Virus record (IMG/VR): IMGVR_UViG_3300008110_000161
Span: 1 to 37,707 of that record
DNA length: 37,707 nt
Source of the DNA: a virus
Strand: one strand, 5' to 3'
The position numbers and the translations under genes are program-made. Below, one piece after another: positions 7,562 to 14,309 of this stretch. Each line of letters begins with the position of its first letter. Position 1 is the stretch's first letter. The notes under the pieces are model-generated. The model saw only the letters and a list, made by a program, of their open reading frames with translations, did not search any database and was not told the DNA's origin.

Positions 7562-7798
7562 ATGACCGACGCATGGGCGCTCATTATCGCCACTCTCATT
7601 ACCACTCTTGCTGGAGCCGTTGGCGCAGGGATTAAGCAATTAAAAGAACTCCGTAAAGAAAACCGTAATGACCACGGAATGGTCATGCTTCATTTAAAAA
7701 CTGTAAGACGCAGTGTTGAAAACGTGGGCGACAAAGTCCAATCTGTTTCTGAGCGTCTTGACAATCACATTGATTGGCACCTAGACAACACTAAGTGA
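7562..7798 (+). CDS. Small membrane-anchored coiled-coil protein (holin candidate)
   Basis: A 78-residue protein. One hydrophobic helix (about 5-24, WALIIATLITTLAGAVGAGI) is followed by a basic stretch (KQLKELRKENRND) and a helical tail ending in SVSERLDNHIDWHLDNTK. One N-terminal membrane helix, then a coiled coil and a terminal H-x-x-WH resembles the small DUF2746-type proteins found near lysis genes of mycobacteriophages. A holin or lysis-accessory role is possible, although the endolysin lies 5 kb upstream. It has a good ribosome site (CGGAGACTGCT). Confidence 0.55.
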   Translation: MTDAWALIIATLITTLAGAVGAGIKQLKELRKENRNDHGMVMLHLKTVRRSVENVGDKVQSVSERLDNHIDWHLDNTK

Positions 7799-7831
7799 TA
7801 CGTGACACACCCGTGAATAGGGTGATAGGAT

Positions 7832-7870
7832 GTTCCTGACCGTAATCCTGAATTATAAAAGGTTAGGAAC
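7832..7870 (+). promoter_or_regulatory. 10-bp inverted repeat over the -10 and ribosome site of the HTH gene
   Basis: GTTCCTGACC (7832-7841) and GGTTAGGAAC (7861-7870) pair over 10 positions in RNA, one of them G-U. The 19-nt loop holds TATAAA (7854-7859), and the right arm contains the AGGA ribosome site of GTG 7873. It could be an operator around the promoter or an RNA hairpin that hides the ribosome site. Confidence 0.5.
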
Positions 7871-7872
7871 TT

Positions 7873-8172
7873 GTGAAACAAGAAGACCAGAAATCAAGTT
7901 TACTGGCGGACTTACTCAGCCCTAGAGATAACACTACGACTGATACATGTAAGTTCACCCGTACTAAAATGAAAATGACTCCTGAAGAACAGGAAGCAAT
8001 AGACCGAGCCATTGATCTCATTCGTGAGGATAATGGTTTAGGAAAAAGCAAAACCTACAGTGCGTCATGGCTTACTAAAGTTATGCGTCAGCATGGTTAC
8101 AACGTGAGTATCAGTACAATCCAGCGCCACGTCAACAAAGAGTGTTGCTGTTACCAAGGAGTCGCACAATGA
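7873..8172 (+). CDS. Small HTH-like DNA-binding protein
   Basis: A 99-residue protein. The N-terminal 35 residues are polar. From 36 to 60 there is a helix (MTPEEQEAIDRAIDLIRED), followed by TYSASWLTKVMRQHGYNVSI and STIQRHVNKECC. The latter reads as a helix-turn-helix: a scanning helix at 65-74, the turn HGYNVS, and a recognition helix from Ser81 to Asn88. A short Cys cluster (CCC, 91-93) follows. It may be a transcription regulator or a small terminase subunit; the sequence does not decide. The start is GTG with an AGGA site lying inside an inverted repeat, suggesting autoregulation. Its stop overlaps the next start (ATGA). Confidence 0.6.
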   Translation: MKQEDQKSSLLADLLSPRDNTTTDTCKFTRTKMKMTPEEQEAIDRAIDLIREDNGLGKSKTYSASWLTKVMRQHGYNVSISTIQRHVNKECCCYQGVAQ

Positions 8173-9323
8173 GTGAACTAGCAAAAGCATTAACAACAAC
8201 ACCACAAGATAAGACTAAGTTGCTTGGCAAGTTAGTTGAAATGCTTGAGAGCAAGAACATTGACATCAACGAAATTGGTGACATCAAGCGTGTCAAGTTG
8301 TATCAAGCAATGTCAAAAGACTCAGACGGTGAAGCACATATTCATGACCTTGCCGCAATTCAGTTTTCACCTAAGTGGGAAACTGGTCCTGAATGGCCTG
8401 TTGTTACACAAGGTCCTGCAATCAAGATGCCAGTACCTAAAGCAAAGGTAAAGAAGCCAACAACATTTAAAACATGCGTTGTTGTTCCTGACATTCAGAT
8501 TGGTTACTACCGTGGTCGTGATGGAACGCTAGAACCAACTCATGATGAGAAGGCACTTGACGTTGCACTCAAGATTATTGAAGAGATGAATCCTGACACA
8601 GTCATTTGTGTTGGTGACAACCTTGACTTCCCTGAGATGGGTAAGTACTTGACATACCCTGCGTATGCACAAACAACGCAAGCATCAATTGATCGTGCAA
8701 CAGTGTTCTGTGCACAGATGCGTGCGGCGGCTCCTAGTGCAGAAATCGTATGGCTTGCTGGTAACCACGAAGAGCGTATGCCTAAATATGTTTTGGTTAA
8801 CGCATCAGCCGCTTATGGTTTGCGTAAGGGAAATACCCCAGAATCATGGCCTGTTTTGAGTGTTCCATACCTCTGTCGTATGGATGACTTCAATGTAATT
8901 TACAAGCCAGGTTACCCAGCATCAGACTATTGGGTCAATGAAAAACTCCGAATCATCCACGGCGATCGTGTTAAGTCCTCAGGATCAACTGCACACATCT
9001 ATCTCAACAATGAAAAGACGAGCGTTATCTATGGACACATTCATCGTATTGAAACAGCGTTTAAGACACGTGAAGACTTTGATGGTCCACGCACCATTAT
9101 GGCTGCTTCTCCTGGTTGCCTTGCTCGCATTGACGGCGCTATCCCCAGCACAAAGGGCGGGGTAGACCTTGACGGACGTCCGCTTACTCGCCATGAAAAT
9201 TGGCAACAAGGATTGGGTATTGTTCGTTATGAAGACGATGGTCAGCATCGTTTCTCTTACGATGTAATTCCAATCTACAACGGTTGGGGAATGTACCAAG
9301 GTAAGGAATATCAGGCAGACTAA
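8169..9323 (+). CDS. Calcineurin-like metallophosphoesterase
   Basis: A 384-residue protein. The core from about 101 carries the family motifs in order: VVPDIQIG (Asp108; Gln110 replaces the usual His), VGDNLDF (GDxxD 149-153), AGNHEER (198-201), IIHGD (His264) and YGHIHR (289-293). It should bind two metal ions and cleave phosphoesters, possibly in DNA, RNA or nucleotides. The N-terminal 100 residues are helical and unassigned. ATG 8169, with AAGGAG 7 nt upstream and ATGA overlap with the HTH gene, is better than the in-frame ATG at 8142. A phosphoesterase between packaging and head genes is unusual, and its substrate cannot be read from sequence. Confidence 0.85.
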   Translation: MSELAKALTTTPQDKTKLLGKLVEMLESKNIDINEIGDIKRVKLYQAMSKDSDGEAHIHDLAAIQFSPKWETGPEWPVVTQGPAIKMPVPKAKVKKPTTFKTCVVVPDIQIGYYRGRDGTLEPTHDEKALDVALKIIEEMNPDTVICVGDNLDFPEMGKYLTYPAYAQTTQASIDRATVFCAQMRAAAPSAEIVWLAGNHEERMPKYVLVNASAAYGLRKGNTPESWPVLSVPYLCRMDDFNVIYKPGYPASDYWVNEKLRIIHGDRVKSSGSTAHIYLNNEKTSVIYGHIHRIETAFKTREDFDGPRTIMAASPGCLARIDGAIPSTKGGVDLDGRPLTRHENWQQGLGIVRYEDDGQHRFSYDVIPIYNGWGMYQGKEYQAD

Positions 9324-9955
9324 TGACAACGATCGTTGGAATCCAAGGTGACGGCTTTGCCGTGGTATGTGTTGACTCACGTATCTCCACCATGTTCTCC
9401 GATGGTCTTGCTCAAACTGGAACACTTCGTGAAGGCTCCAGCAAAGTTGCTGTTAACGGCAAGTACTTGTTAGGTGCGGCTGGGGATGTGCGTGCAATCA
9501 ATATCTTGCACCACGTCTTCCAGCCCCCAGCAGTTCCACCAAACTTGAAAGGTAAGAAACTAGATCAGTTCTTTACCGCCAAGTTCATTCCTGCATTGCG
9601 TGAATGTTTTGATGCTCAAGGATACTCAATTCCAGACCTCAACGAAAACAAACAACATATTGCCGAACAAGGGTCAAGTATCCTTGTTGTAATCAACGGT
9701 GTTATCTATATGGTGGACGGAGACTATGCGTGGTCTTCTGAAGCCAGTGGTATCTACGCTATTGGATCTGGTGCCCACTATGCCCTCGGTGCCCTACAGG
9801 TCATGATGAACAAAAAGAAGTGGACAGCCCAACAGGCTAAGACCAGTGCTCTCAAGGCTCTCAATATTGCGGCTCGGTTTGACCCCTACACGGGTCCTCC
9901 CTACCAGACCTATGTGCAAGGTCAAGAAAGCATTAGAACCCGTAAAACGGTATAA
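9323..9955 (+). CDS. Proteasome-beta/HslV-like Ntn hydrolase
   Basis: A 210-residue protein beginning M-TTIVGIQ. Removing Met would expose Thr1, as in mature 20S beta subunits, with no propeptide. Numbered from that Thr, Asp17 and Arg19 lie in CVDSRIS. Lys40 in SSKV corresponds to the catalytic Lys33 after a 7-residue insertion. AAGD matches the Gly47 region, IGSGAHYALGAL matches the Ser129 region, and FDPYTG holds the Asp166 equivalent with Thr in place of Ser169. The catalytic set therefore looks complete. The expected activity is an N-terminal-Thr protease, probably multimeric. It is coupled to the phosphoesterase by TAATG and lies upstream of portal, scaffold and capsid, so it may act in head maturation; modulation of the host proteasome is the alternative. 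Confidence 0.85.
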   Translation: MTTIVGIQGDGFAVVCVDSRISTMFSDGLAQTGTLREGSSKVAVNGKYLLGAAGDVRAINILHHVFQPPAVPPNLKGKKLDQFFTAKFIPALRECFDAQGYSIPDLNENKQHIAEQGSSILVVINGVIYMVDGDYAWSSEASGIYAIGSGAHYALGALQVMMNKKKWTAQQAKTSALKALNIAARFDPYTGPPYQTYVQGQESIRTRKTV

Positions 9956-9956
9956 T
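9951..9956 (+). promoter_or_regulatory. Candidate promoter -10 (TATAAT) before the head genes
   Basis: A perfect TATAAT overlaps the Ntn hydrolase stop, 26 nt before ATG 9983. The expected start near 9962 leaves a short leader with AAGGAGAC. No clear -35 is seen. It could drive the membrane protein, portal, scaffold and capsid genes. Confidence 0.45.
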
Positions 9957-9982
9957 CTCTTTGAACCTAATCAAGGAGACTT

Positions 9983-10264
9983 ATGAGTCAAGTAAAGACC
10001 GCCCACGCAGATGCCGCTATTAAGGGAGCCGCCCTCGGTATCCTGACATTTGCCGCCGCAAAGTACAACATCTCAACAGAACTAGTTGCTTTGGCATTGC
10101 CTTTCGTTGCTACTGGTATTTCGCTGGTATCAACCAAGATTGGTCCTGCAAACACCACGTTGCTTCTCAAGGTTGCTGAACAAGCAATTGCCGCCGCCCC
10201 TGCTAAAGCAGAGCCAGCACCTGTCAAAGCCGCTGCAAAGAAAGCCGCTCCAAAAAAGAAGTAA
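9983..10264 (+). CDS. Two-helix membrane protein with Ala/Lys/Pro tail (holin-like)
   Basis: A 93-residue protein. Two hydrophobic helices (about 12-28, IKGAALGILTFAAAKYN, and 34-52, LVALALPFVATGISLVSTK) are joined by a short polar turn and followed by a highly charged Ala/Lys/Pro-rich tail ending KKAAPKKK. Two helices and a basic cytoplasmic tail suit a class II holin, but the gene is 8 kb from the endolysin and directly before the portal, so a membrane role in head assembly is also possible. It has a strong ribosome site (AAGGAGACTT). Confidence 0.55.
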   Translation: MSQVKTAHADAAIKGAALGILTFAAAKYNISTELVALALPFVATGISLVSTKIGPANTTLLLKVAEQAIAAAPAKAEPAPVKAAAKKAAPKKK

Positions 10265-10303
10265 GATATTCATATCCTCCTTTTTTGTGGAAAGATATAA
10301 CTA

Positions 10304-12001
10304 ATGGCTATTGATTTTTGGTCACCCTCTTATCGTGCATCTTCAAGTGACCTCACAGTTGCTATCTCTCCGCTTGGATTGGTTGAACTTGCAGACGAAG
10401 AGTTTGAAGTTCATGGACCACGTCTAAACCGTTATTCTGCGGCTTGGGCGTGGTACCTAGGTCACCACTGGTCATACCGCCGTGAGATGGGCGAGTCACA
10501 GTTCTACATGAACTATGTCCGTACCATGTCGGACTACATCACCAACTTCTGTTTTGGTAAGGGCGTTCAGTTTAAAGTACCTGAGCAAAACGGTGCTATC
10601 ACCCCACACTTGCTCCATAAAGTTTGGGATCAAGATAACAACAAGCATTATGTGCTTTGGGAAATGGGTCAACTTGCTTCGGTAACTGGTGACGTATTCG
10701 TTAAAGTTGCTTACGAAGAACCATTTGTTGACAGCGTGGGTATCCCACATGAAGGTCGTGTGCGTGTTATTCCTTTGAACCCAGCACATTGCTTCCCTGA
10801 GTACCACCCGCATGACCGTGACCGTTTGATTCGTTTCAAACTTAAGTATCGCTTCTGGGGGACATCGCCAGAAGGAACTCGTCAGGTTTATACATTTACT
10901 GAGATCCTTACTGACGACACTGTCCAGCAGTTTATTAACGACGAACTAGTTGACCAATACGAAAACGTTCTTGGAACTATCCCTGTCGTACACATTCCAA
11001 ACACATCAATCTCTTCGTCACCTTGGGGTCAGTCAGACATTTGGGACATCATCCCTCTCAACCGTGAACTCAACGAGAAGATGGTTGAAGTATCTGACAT
11101 CATCAACTACCACGCCGCTCCTGTAACCATTATTACTGGTGCTAAGGCTTCGCAACTAGAGCGTGGACCTAAGAAGGTTTGGGCTGGTCTTCCTAAAGAC
11201 GCAAACGTGTTCAACCTTGAATCACGTGGTGAGATGGCTGGCGCTTTGGAATACATCACTTTCTTGAAGCGCACCATGCACGAAATCACTGGTGTGCCTG
11301 AGACAGCACTTGGTCAATTCCAGCCAGTATCTAACACTTCAGGTGTTGCTTTGGCTATCCAGTATCAGCCAATGATGAACCGTTTCATGATGAAAAAGAT
11401 CCACTTTACAAAGGGTCTTGAGCGCATTAACGAAATCATTATTCGCACAGTTGCTATCTTCCAGCCTGAGTATCTGTCATATAACCCAATGATTGCGGCT
11501 GAGCCAGAACCAGACCAACTCCCACAGTTGGATCCTGCTGACCCTGTTACTTACAAAACAACGGTGCACTGGCCTGAACCACTGCCTGTTGACCAACTCA
11601 TCAAACTCAATGAAGTTCAAGCCAAGATGGCTTTGGGTCTTGAGTCCAAGCGTGGCGCTCTTGCCTTGTTGGGCGAAGAGTTCCCGAACGAGAAGATGCT
11701 TGAAATCTTTGAAGAGTTGCAAAATGACGCCTTGGACCAAGGTGCCCTTGACATGATGAACGCACAGATTCAGCAAGCCATCATGCTTGCTACAGGAATG
11801 ATTGCAGGACCACAAGGTGCGTCTCCCGCACCTGCTCCTTCTGGAAGTGGTAATGTGACATCATCTAGTGATGGTAACTCTCCATTGCCAGGTGTTGGTG
11901 GAGGTATTCCACCAATTGAAGAAGAGATAGTAAACAAATTAGTTTCACGGGCATACGGAGCAAGGTTCGCCCAGCGCCGTAACCCAGACGAAGACAAGTA
12001 A
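10304..12001 (+). CDS. Portal protein (gp6/SPP1-like)
   Basis: A 565-residue protein. It has the order of a Gp6-like portal: an N-terminal wing (WAWYLGHHWSYRR, VRTMSDYITNFCFGKGVQF), a beta-rich part (TGDVFVKVAYEEPF, RVRVIPLNPAHCFPEYHP), IPVVHIPNTSISSSPWGQSD, then the stem and crown helices (LNRELNEKMVEVSDIINYHA and the ITGVPETALGQF loop). The Pro/Gly/Ser-rich region at about 500-535 and the charged end are probably disordered. It forms the dodecameric ring at one head vertex, through which the terminase packages DNA and to which the tail joins. GGAAAG precedes the ATG, and the position before scaffold and capsid is typical. Confidence 0.92.
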   Translation: MAIDFWSPSYRASSSDLTVAISPLGLVELADEEFEVHGPRLNRYSAAWAWYLGHHWSYRREMGESQFYMNYVRTMSDYITNFCFGKGVQFKVPEQNGAITPHLLHKVWDQDNNKHYVLWEMGQLASVTGDVFVKVAYEEPFVDSVGIPHEGRVRVIPLNPAHCFPEYHPHDRDRLIRFKLKYRFWGTSPEGTRQVYTFTEILTDDTVQQFINDELVDQYENVLGTIPVVHIPNTSISSSPWGQSDIWDIIPLNRELNEKMVEVSDIINYHAAPVTIITGAKASQLERGPKKVWAGLPKDANVFNLESRGEMAGALEYITFLKRTMHEITGVPETALGQFQPVSNTSGVALAIQYQPMMNRFMMKKIHFTKGLERINEIIIRTVAIFQPEYLSYNPMIAAEPEPDQLPQLDPADPVTYKTTVHWPEPLPVDQLIKLNEVQAKMALGLESKRGALALLGEEFPNEKMLEIFEELQNDALDQGALDMMNAQIQQAIMLATGMIAGPQGASPAPAPSGSGNVTSSSDGNSPLPGVGGGIPPIEEEIVNKLVSRAYGARFAQRRNPDEDK

Positions 12002-12006
12002 GTTTC

Positions 12007-12023
12007 TTAATAACAGTTATTAA
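12007..12023 (+). promoter_or_regulatory. 17-bp perfect palindrome between portal and scaffold genes
   Basis: TTAATAAC-A-GTTATTAA: two perfect 8-bp half-sites around a single base. The tight centre suits a dimeric DNA-binding protein better than an RNA hairpin. It lies 5 bp after the portal stop and 29 bp before the scaffold start. Confidence 0.5.
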
Positions 12024-12052
12024 CCGCCAAACAACCTATAAGGATAAGACAT

Positions 12053-12850
12053 ATGGCAAAGAACGTTGGTCCCGAAGGGGACATCATTACCGTTCCTGTA
12101 GACGCTCCAGCAGTGGAGAAGTTTGTAGAGAACGCTACTAAGAACAGCAAGATCTTCACAGAAGATGACGTGGAACAGATTCGCAAGCAGGAGAAAGACA
12201 AACTCTACAAGCGAATTGAAGAGGCCGACAGTCGTGTGAAGACTATGGAAGAGCAGATGAGCCAAATCGCCGCAGAGCGTGAAGCCGCCCGCAAAGAAGC
12301 AGAAGAGCGTGCTAGTAAAGAAGCAGAAATTCTGCGCCAACGGGAGATTGAAGAACTCAGCGCCAAGGACCTCCTTGCCAAGCGTGAAGAGGAATTCAAC
12401 CAGAAACTGCAAGAGATTGACGGAGACTACAAGCGCCGCTTTGACGAGATTGAAGCACAGCGCCAAGCACAAGAGGCGATCATTGAAAAAGAGCGCCGTC
12501 TCCAAGAACTTGGCTCCTACCGCAACCGTAGGTTGTCGGAGGAACAAGAAGCCATCATTCCAGAACTAATAGACCTTGTGTCTGGTAATTCGGAAGATGA
12601 GATTGAAACATCAATTAGTGTACTTCGTGACCGAAGTTCTGCTATTCTTGAATCAATCCAACAAGCGACGGCGCAACAGCAAAGTCGTTTGAGAGGGGTG
12701 CCAGTAACGGCTCCCTCTGTAGGGCCAATGGAAACTCAGACGGAATACCAGCAGTTGAATGCGGATGACATCCGTAACATGACAATGGATCAGTATGCGA
12801 AAATGCGTGATCGGCTACTTAATGCCCGCCCCAATAGGGGTAGGTTCTAA
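12053..12850 (+). CDS. Scaffolding protein
   Basis: A 265-residue protein. Residues 40-165 are an almost continuous charged helix rich in Glu, Lys, Arg, Gln and Ala (TEDDVEQIRKQEKDKLYKRI, then EREAARKEAEERASKEAEIL), a strong coiled-coil candidate. A shorter helical part follows (EAIIPELIDLVSGNSEDEIE), and the basic C-terminus (MRDRLLNARPNRGRF) is the usual coat-binding end of phage scaffolds. It lies between portal and capsid genes with AAGGAT upstream. It is expected to template the prohead and leave before or during packaging. No protease domain is fused to it, which makes the nearby Ntn hydrolase a candidate for its removal. Confidence 0.85.
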   Translation: MAKNVGPEGDIITVPVDAPAVEKFVENATKNSKIFTEDDVEQIRKQEKDKLYKRIEEADSRVKTMEEQMSQIAAEREAARKEAEERASKEAEILRQREIEELSAKDLLAKREEEFNQKLQEIDGDYKRRFDEIEAQRQAQEAIIEKERRLQELGSYRNRRLSEEQEAIIPELIDLVSGNSEDEIETSISVLRDRSSAILESIQQATAQQQSRLRGVPVTAPSVGPMETQTEYQQLNADDIRNMTMDQYAKMRDRLLNARPNRGRF

Positions 12851-12866
12851 AACCTATAACAACAAT

Positions 12867-12884
12867 TAATCCTTAGGAGGATTA
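12867..12884 (+). promoter_or_regulatory. Hairpin overlapping the capsid ribosome site
   Basis: TAATCC (12867-12872), loop TTAGGA, GGATTA (12879-12884). The AGGAGG ribosome site of the capsid gene spans loop and right arm, so folding would limit ribosome access. The stem is only 6 bp, so the effect is uncertain. Confidence 0.4.
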
Positions 12885-12888
12885 GAAC

Positions 12889-13974
12889 ATGGCTTTTCCA
12901 GCCCCAACAGGTGGTGCGGTTACAGGAGCAAACCTAGGGTCAATTACGACCACTGGTTACTCAAGTGACTCAACACTTTCACCCGCAATTCAGCAAATCT
13001 GGTCCAAGGAAATCTTGTTCCAAGCAATGCCAGTACTCCGTTTTGAACAGTTCGCAGTGAAGAAGACCGAACTCGGCGTGATGCCAGGTCTCACTGTTAA
13101 CTTCATGCGTTACAACAACCTTTCGGTTGATGCTAACGGTTCAGAATTGGTTGAAGGCGTCCGCATGGAACCATCGGCTCTCTCGGCTTCCCAGATCCAA
13201 ATCACCGTTAAGGAACAAGGTAAGTCGGTTGCAGTAACCGAACTTCTCTTGAACGCTTCGTTTGATGACGTTATGGCATCGTCCAGCCGCTTGCTCGGTC
13301 GTCACATGGCACAGTCCATGGACGTTCAGGCACGCAACACGCTGTACAGTGCAGGCGTTCCATTCGGTGGCGGTTCCGCAGTTGCTCCATCGGTAATCTT
13401 CGGTCGCAAGACCAACGGTTCAACCCGTGGCTCAATTGCTCCTTACGAGTACTCGGCAGCAGGCTCGGCTTCGGCTCCTGGCTACCTCTCACCAGCAACC
13501 ATTAAGGACGCTGTTGAAGTACTTGCAGGTCAGAACATCCCACGTCTTGGCGACACTTATGTTTGCTTCGTACACCCAGCACAGGCACGTTCCCTCCGTG
13601 ACTGGCCTGAGTTCATTGAAGTAACGAAGTATGCCGCTCCAGGAAACTTCATGCTCGGTGAAATCGGTCGTATCTACGACGTAGTTTTCATTGAAACCAC
13701 TCAAGTACTTCAGGGTGGCACTGGAATCGTTGACGTAACCCCAGGTGGTTCAATCAACGACCCAACCGCAACCTCGTACAGCGCAATGATGATCGGTGAC
13801 AACGCATTTGGTCAGGCAATCGCCTTGCCAGTTGAACTCCGTGACGGTGGCGTAATTGACTTCGGTCGTGAGCATGGTCTCGCTTGGTACGCAATCTGGG
13901 GCTTCGGTGTTCTTACACACGAATCCCGAGTGTTGATCAACACCAAGGGTGGAGCAATCAACGACACCTTCTAA
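12889..13974 (+). CDS. Major capsid protein (N4-gp56-like, HK97 fold)
   Basis: A 361-residue protein. It shows the N4-gp56-type layout: IQQIWSKEILFQAMPVLRFE (about 31-50), a beta strand and loop with GLTVNFMRYNNLS, ALSASQIQITVKEQGKSVAV, a long spine-like helix around ASFDDVMASSSRLLGRHMAQ, then HPAQARSLRDWPEF and GEIGRIYDVVFIETTQV late in the sequence. It builds the icosahedral shell. It starts after the strongest ribosome site in the window (TTAGGAGGATTAGAAC). The coding region favours particular codons such as TCG, GAC and CGT, as expected of a very highly expressed gene. Two hairpins follow the stop. Confidence 0.92.
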   Translation: MAFPAPTGGAVTGANLGSITTTGYSSDSTLSPAIQQIWSKEILFQAMPVLRFEQFAVKKTELGVMPGLTVNFMRYNNLSVDANGSELVEGVRMEPSALSASQIQITVKEQGKSVAVTELLLNASFDDVMASSSRLLGRHMAQSMDVQARNTLYSAGVPFGGGSAVAPSVIFGRKTNGSTRGSIAPYEYSAAGSASAPGYLSPATIKDAVEVLAGQNIPRLGDTYVCFVHPAQARSLRDWPEFIEVTKYAAPGNFMLGEIGRIYDVVFIETTQVLQGGTGIVDVTPGGSINDPTATSYSAMMIGDNAFGQAIALPVELRDGGVIDFGREHGLAWYAIWGFGVLTHESRVLINTKGGAINDTF

Positions 13975-13990
13975 CTCTTAGAAGTTAGAA
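13969..13990 (+). other. 8-bp hairpin across the capsid stop codon
   Basis: TTCTAACT (13969-13976), loop CTTAGA, AGTTAGAA (13983-13990). The left arm contains the TAA stop of the capsid gene. It may stabilise the capsid mRNA 3' end together with the GC-rich hairpin just after it. Confidence 0.5.
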
Positions 13991-14004
13991 ATGAAGTAGA
14001 GTGT

Positions 14005-14030
14005 AAGGGCGGGGGAAACCCCGCCCTTTA
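14005..14030 (+). terminator. Terminator-like GC-rich hairpin after the capsid gene
   Basis: AAGGGCGGGG (14005-14014), tetraloop GAAA, CCCCGCCCTT (14019-14028): ten perfect pairs closed by a GNRA loop. The following tract is TTTATCTC, a short and imperfect U-run, so termination may be partial. This would leave capsid mRNA more abundant than the downstream fibre and neck genes. Confidence 0.75.
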
Positions 14031-14064
14031 TCTCATCAGTAACTCAAACAATTAGGAGAATGCA

Positions 14065-14301
14065 ATGGCAACCAAAAAAGCCAATATCTTTGCTGAACCT
14101 GTGGAAACAGAAGAAGCACCTGCTGTAGAAGTACAGCCAACTGTTGTTAACAGTGACATGATCAGTGCCCGTGTGAAGGGTACATGGACGATGTTCTGGG
14201 GACAGCAATCATTTAATTTTGAGGATGGTTCACGCTACACACTCCCACGTGACCTCTACAATTATTTGCGCAAAAGCGGAAATATCTACGACACTCTCTG
14301 A
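14065..14301 (+). CDS. Small hypothetical protein after the capsid gene
   Basis: A 78-residue protein. The first 30 residues are acidic and Pro/Val/Glu-rich (MATKKANIFAEPVETEEAPA); the rest forms a compact domain with RVKGTWTMFWGQQSFNFEDG and YTLPRDLYNYLRKSGNIYDT. The C-terminal 'P-x-x-L-y-x-y-L-r' segment recalls small proteins encoded just after the capsid gene in other phages. Possible roles are head completion or decoration, unproven. It has a good ribosome site (TTAGGAGAATGCA). Confidence 0.6.
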   Translation: MATKKANIFAEPVETEEAPAVEVQPTVVNSDMISARVKGTWTMFWGQQSFNFEDGSRYTLPRDLYNYLRKSGNIYDTL

Positions 14302-14309
14302 GGTAAATA

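Noticed and set aside
7808-7824. CACCC-GTGAATA-GGGTG hairpin as a terminator
   Set aside because: It has only 5 pairs and no following T-run, so it is too weak to call.
8985-9425. A 146-codon minus-strand frame across the phosphoesterase/Ntn junction
   Set aside because: It overlaps two genes with intact catalytic motifs and their TAATG coupling. No family resemblance is seen.
12020-12547. A 175-codon minus-strand frame with hydrophobic stretches
   Set aside because: It is the antisense of the scaffold coiled coil; Glu/Lys-rich coding regions give Phe/Leu-rich antisense frames. There is no promoter or ribosome site.
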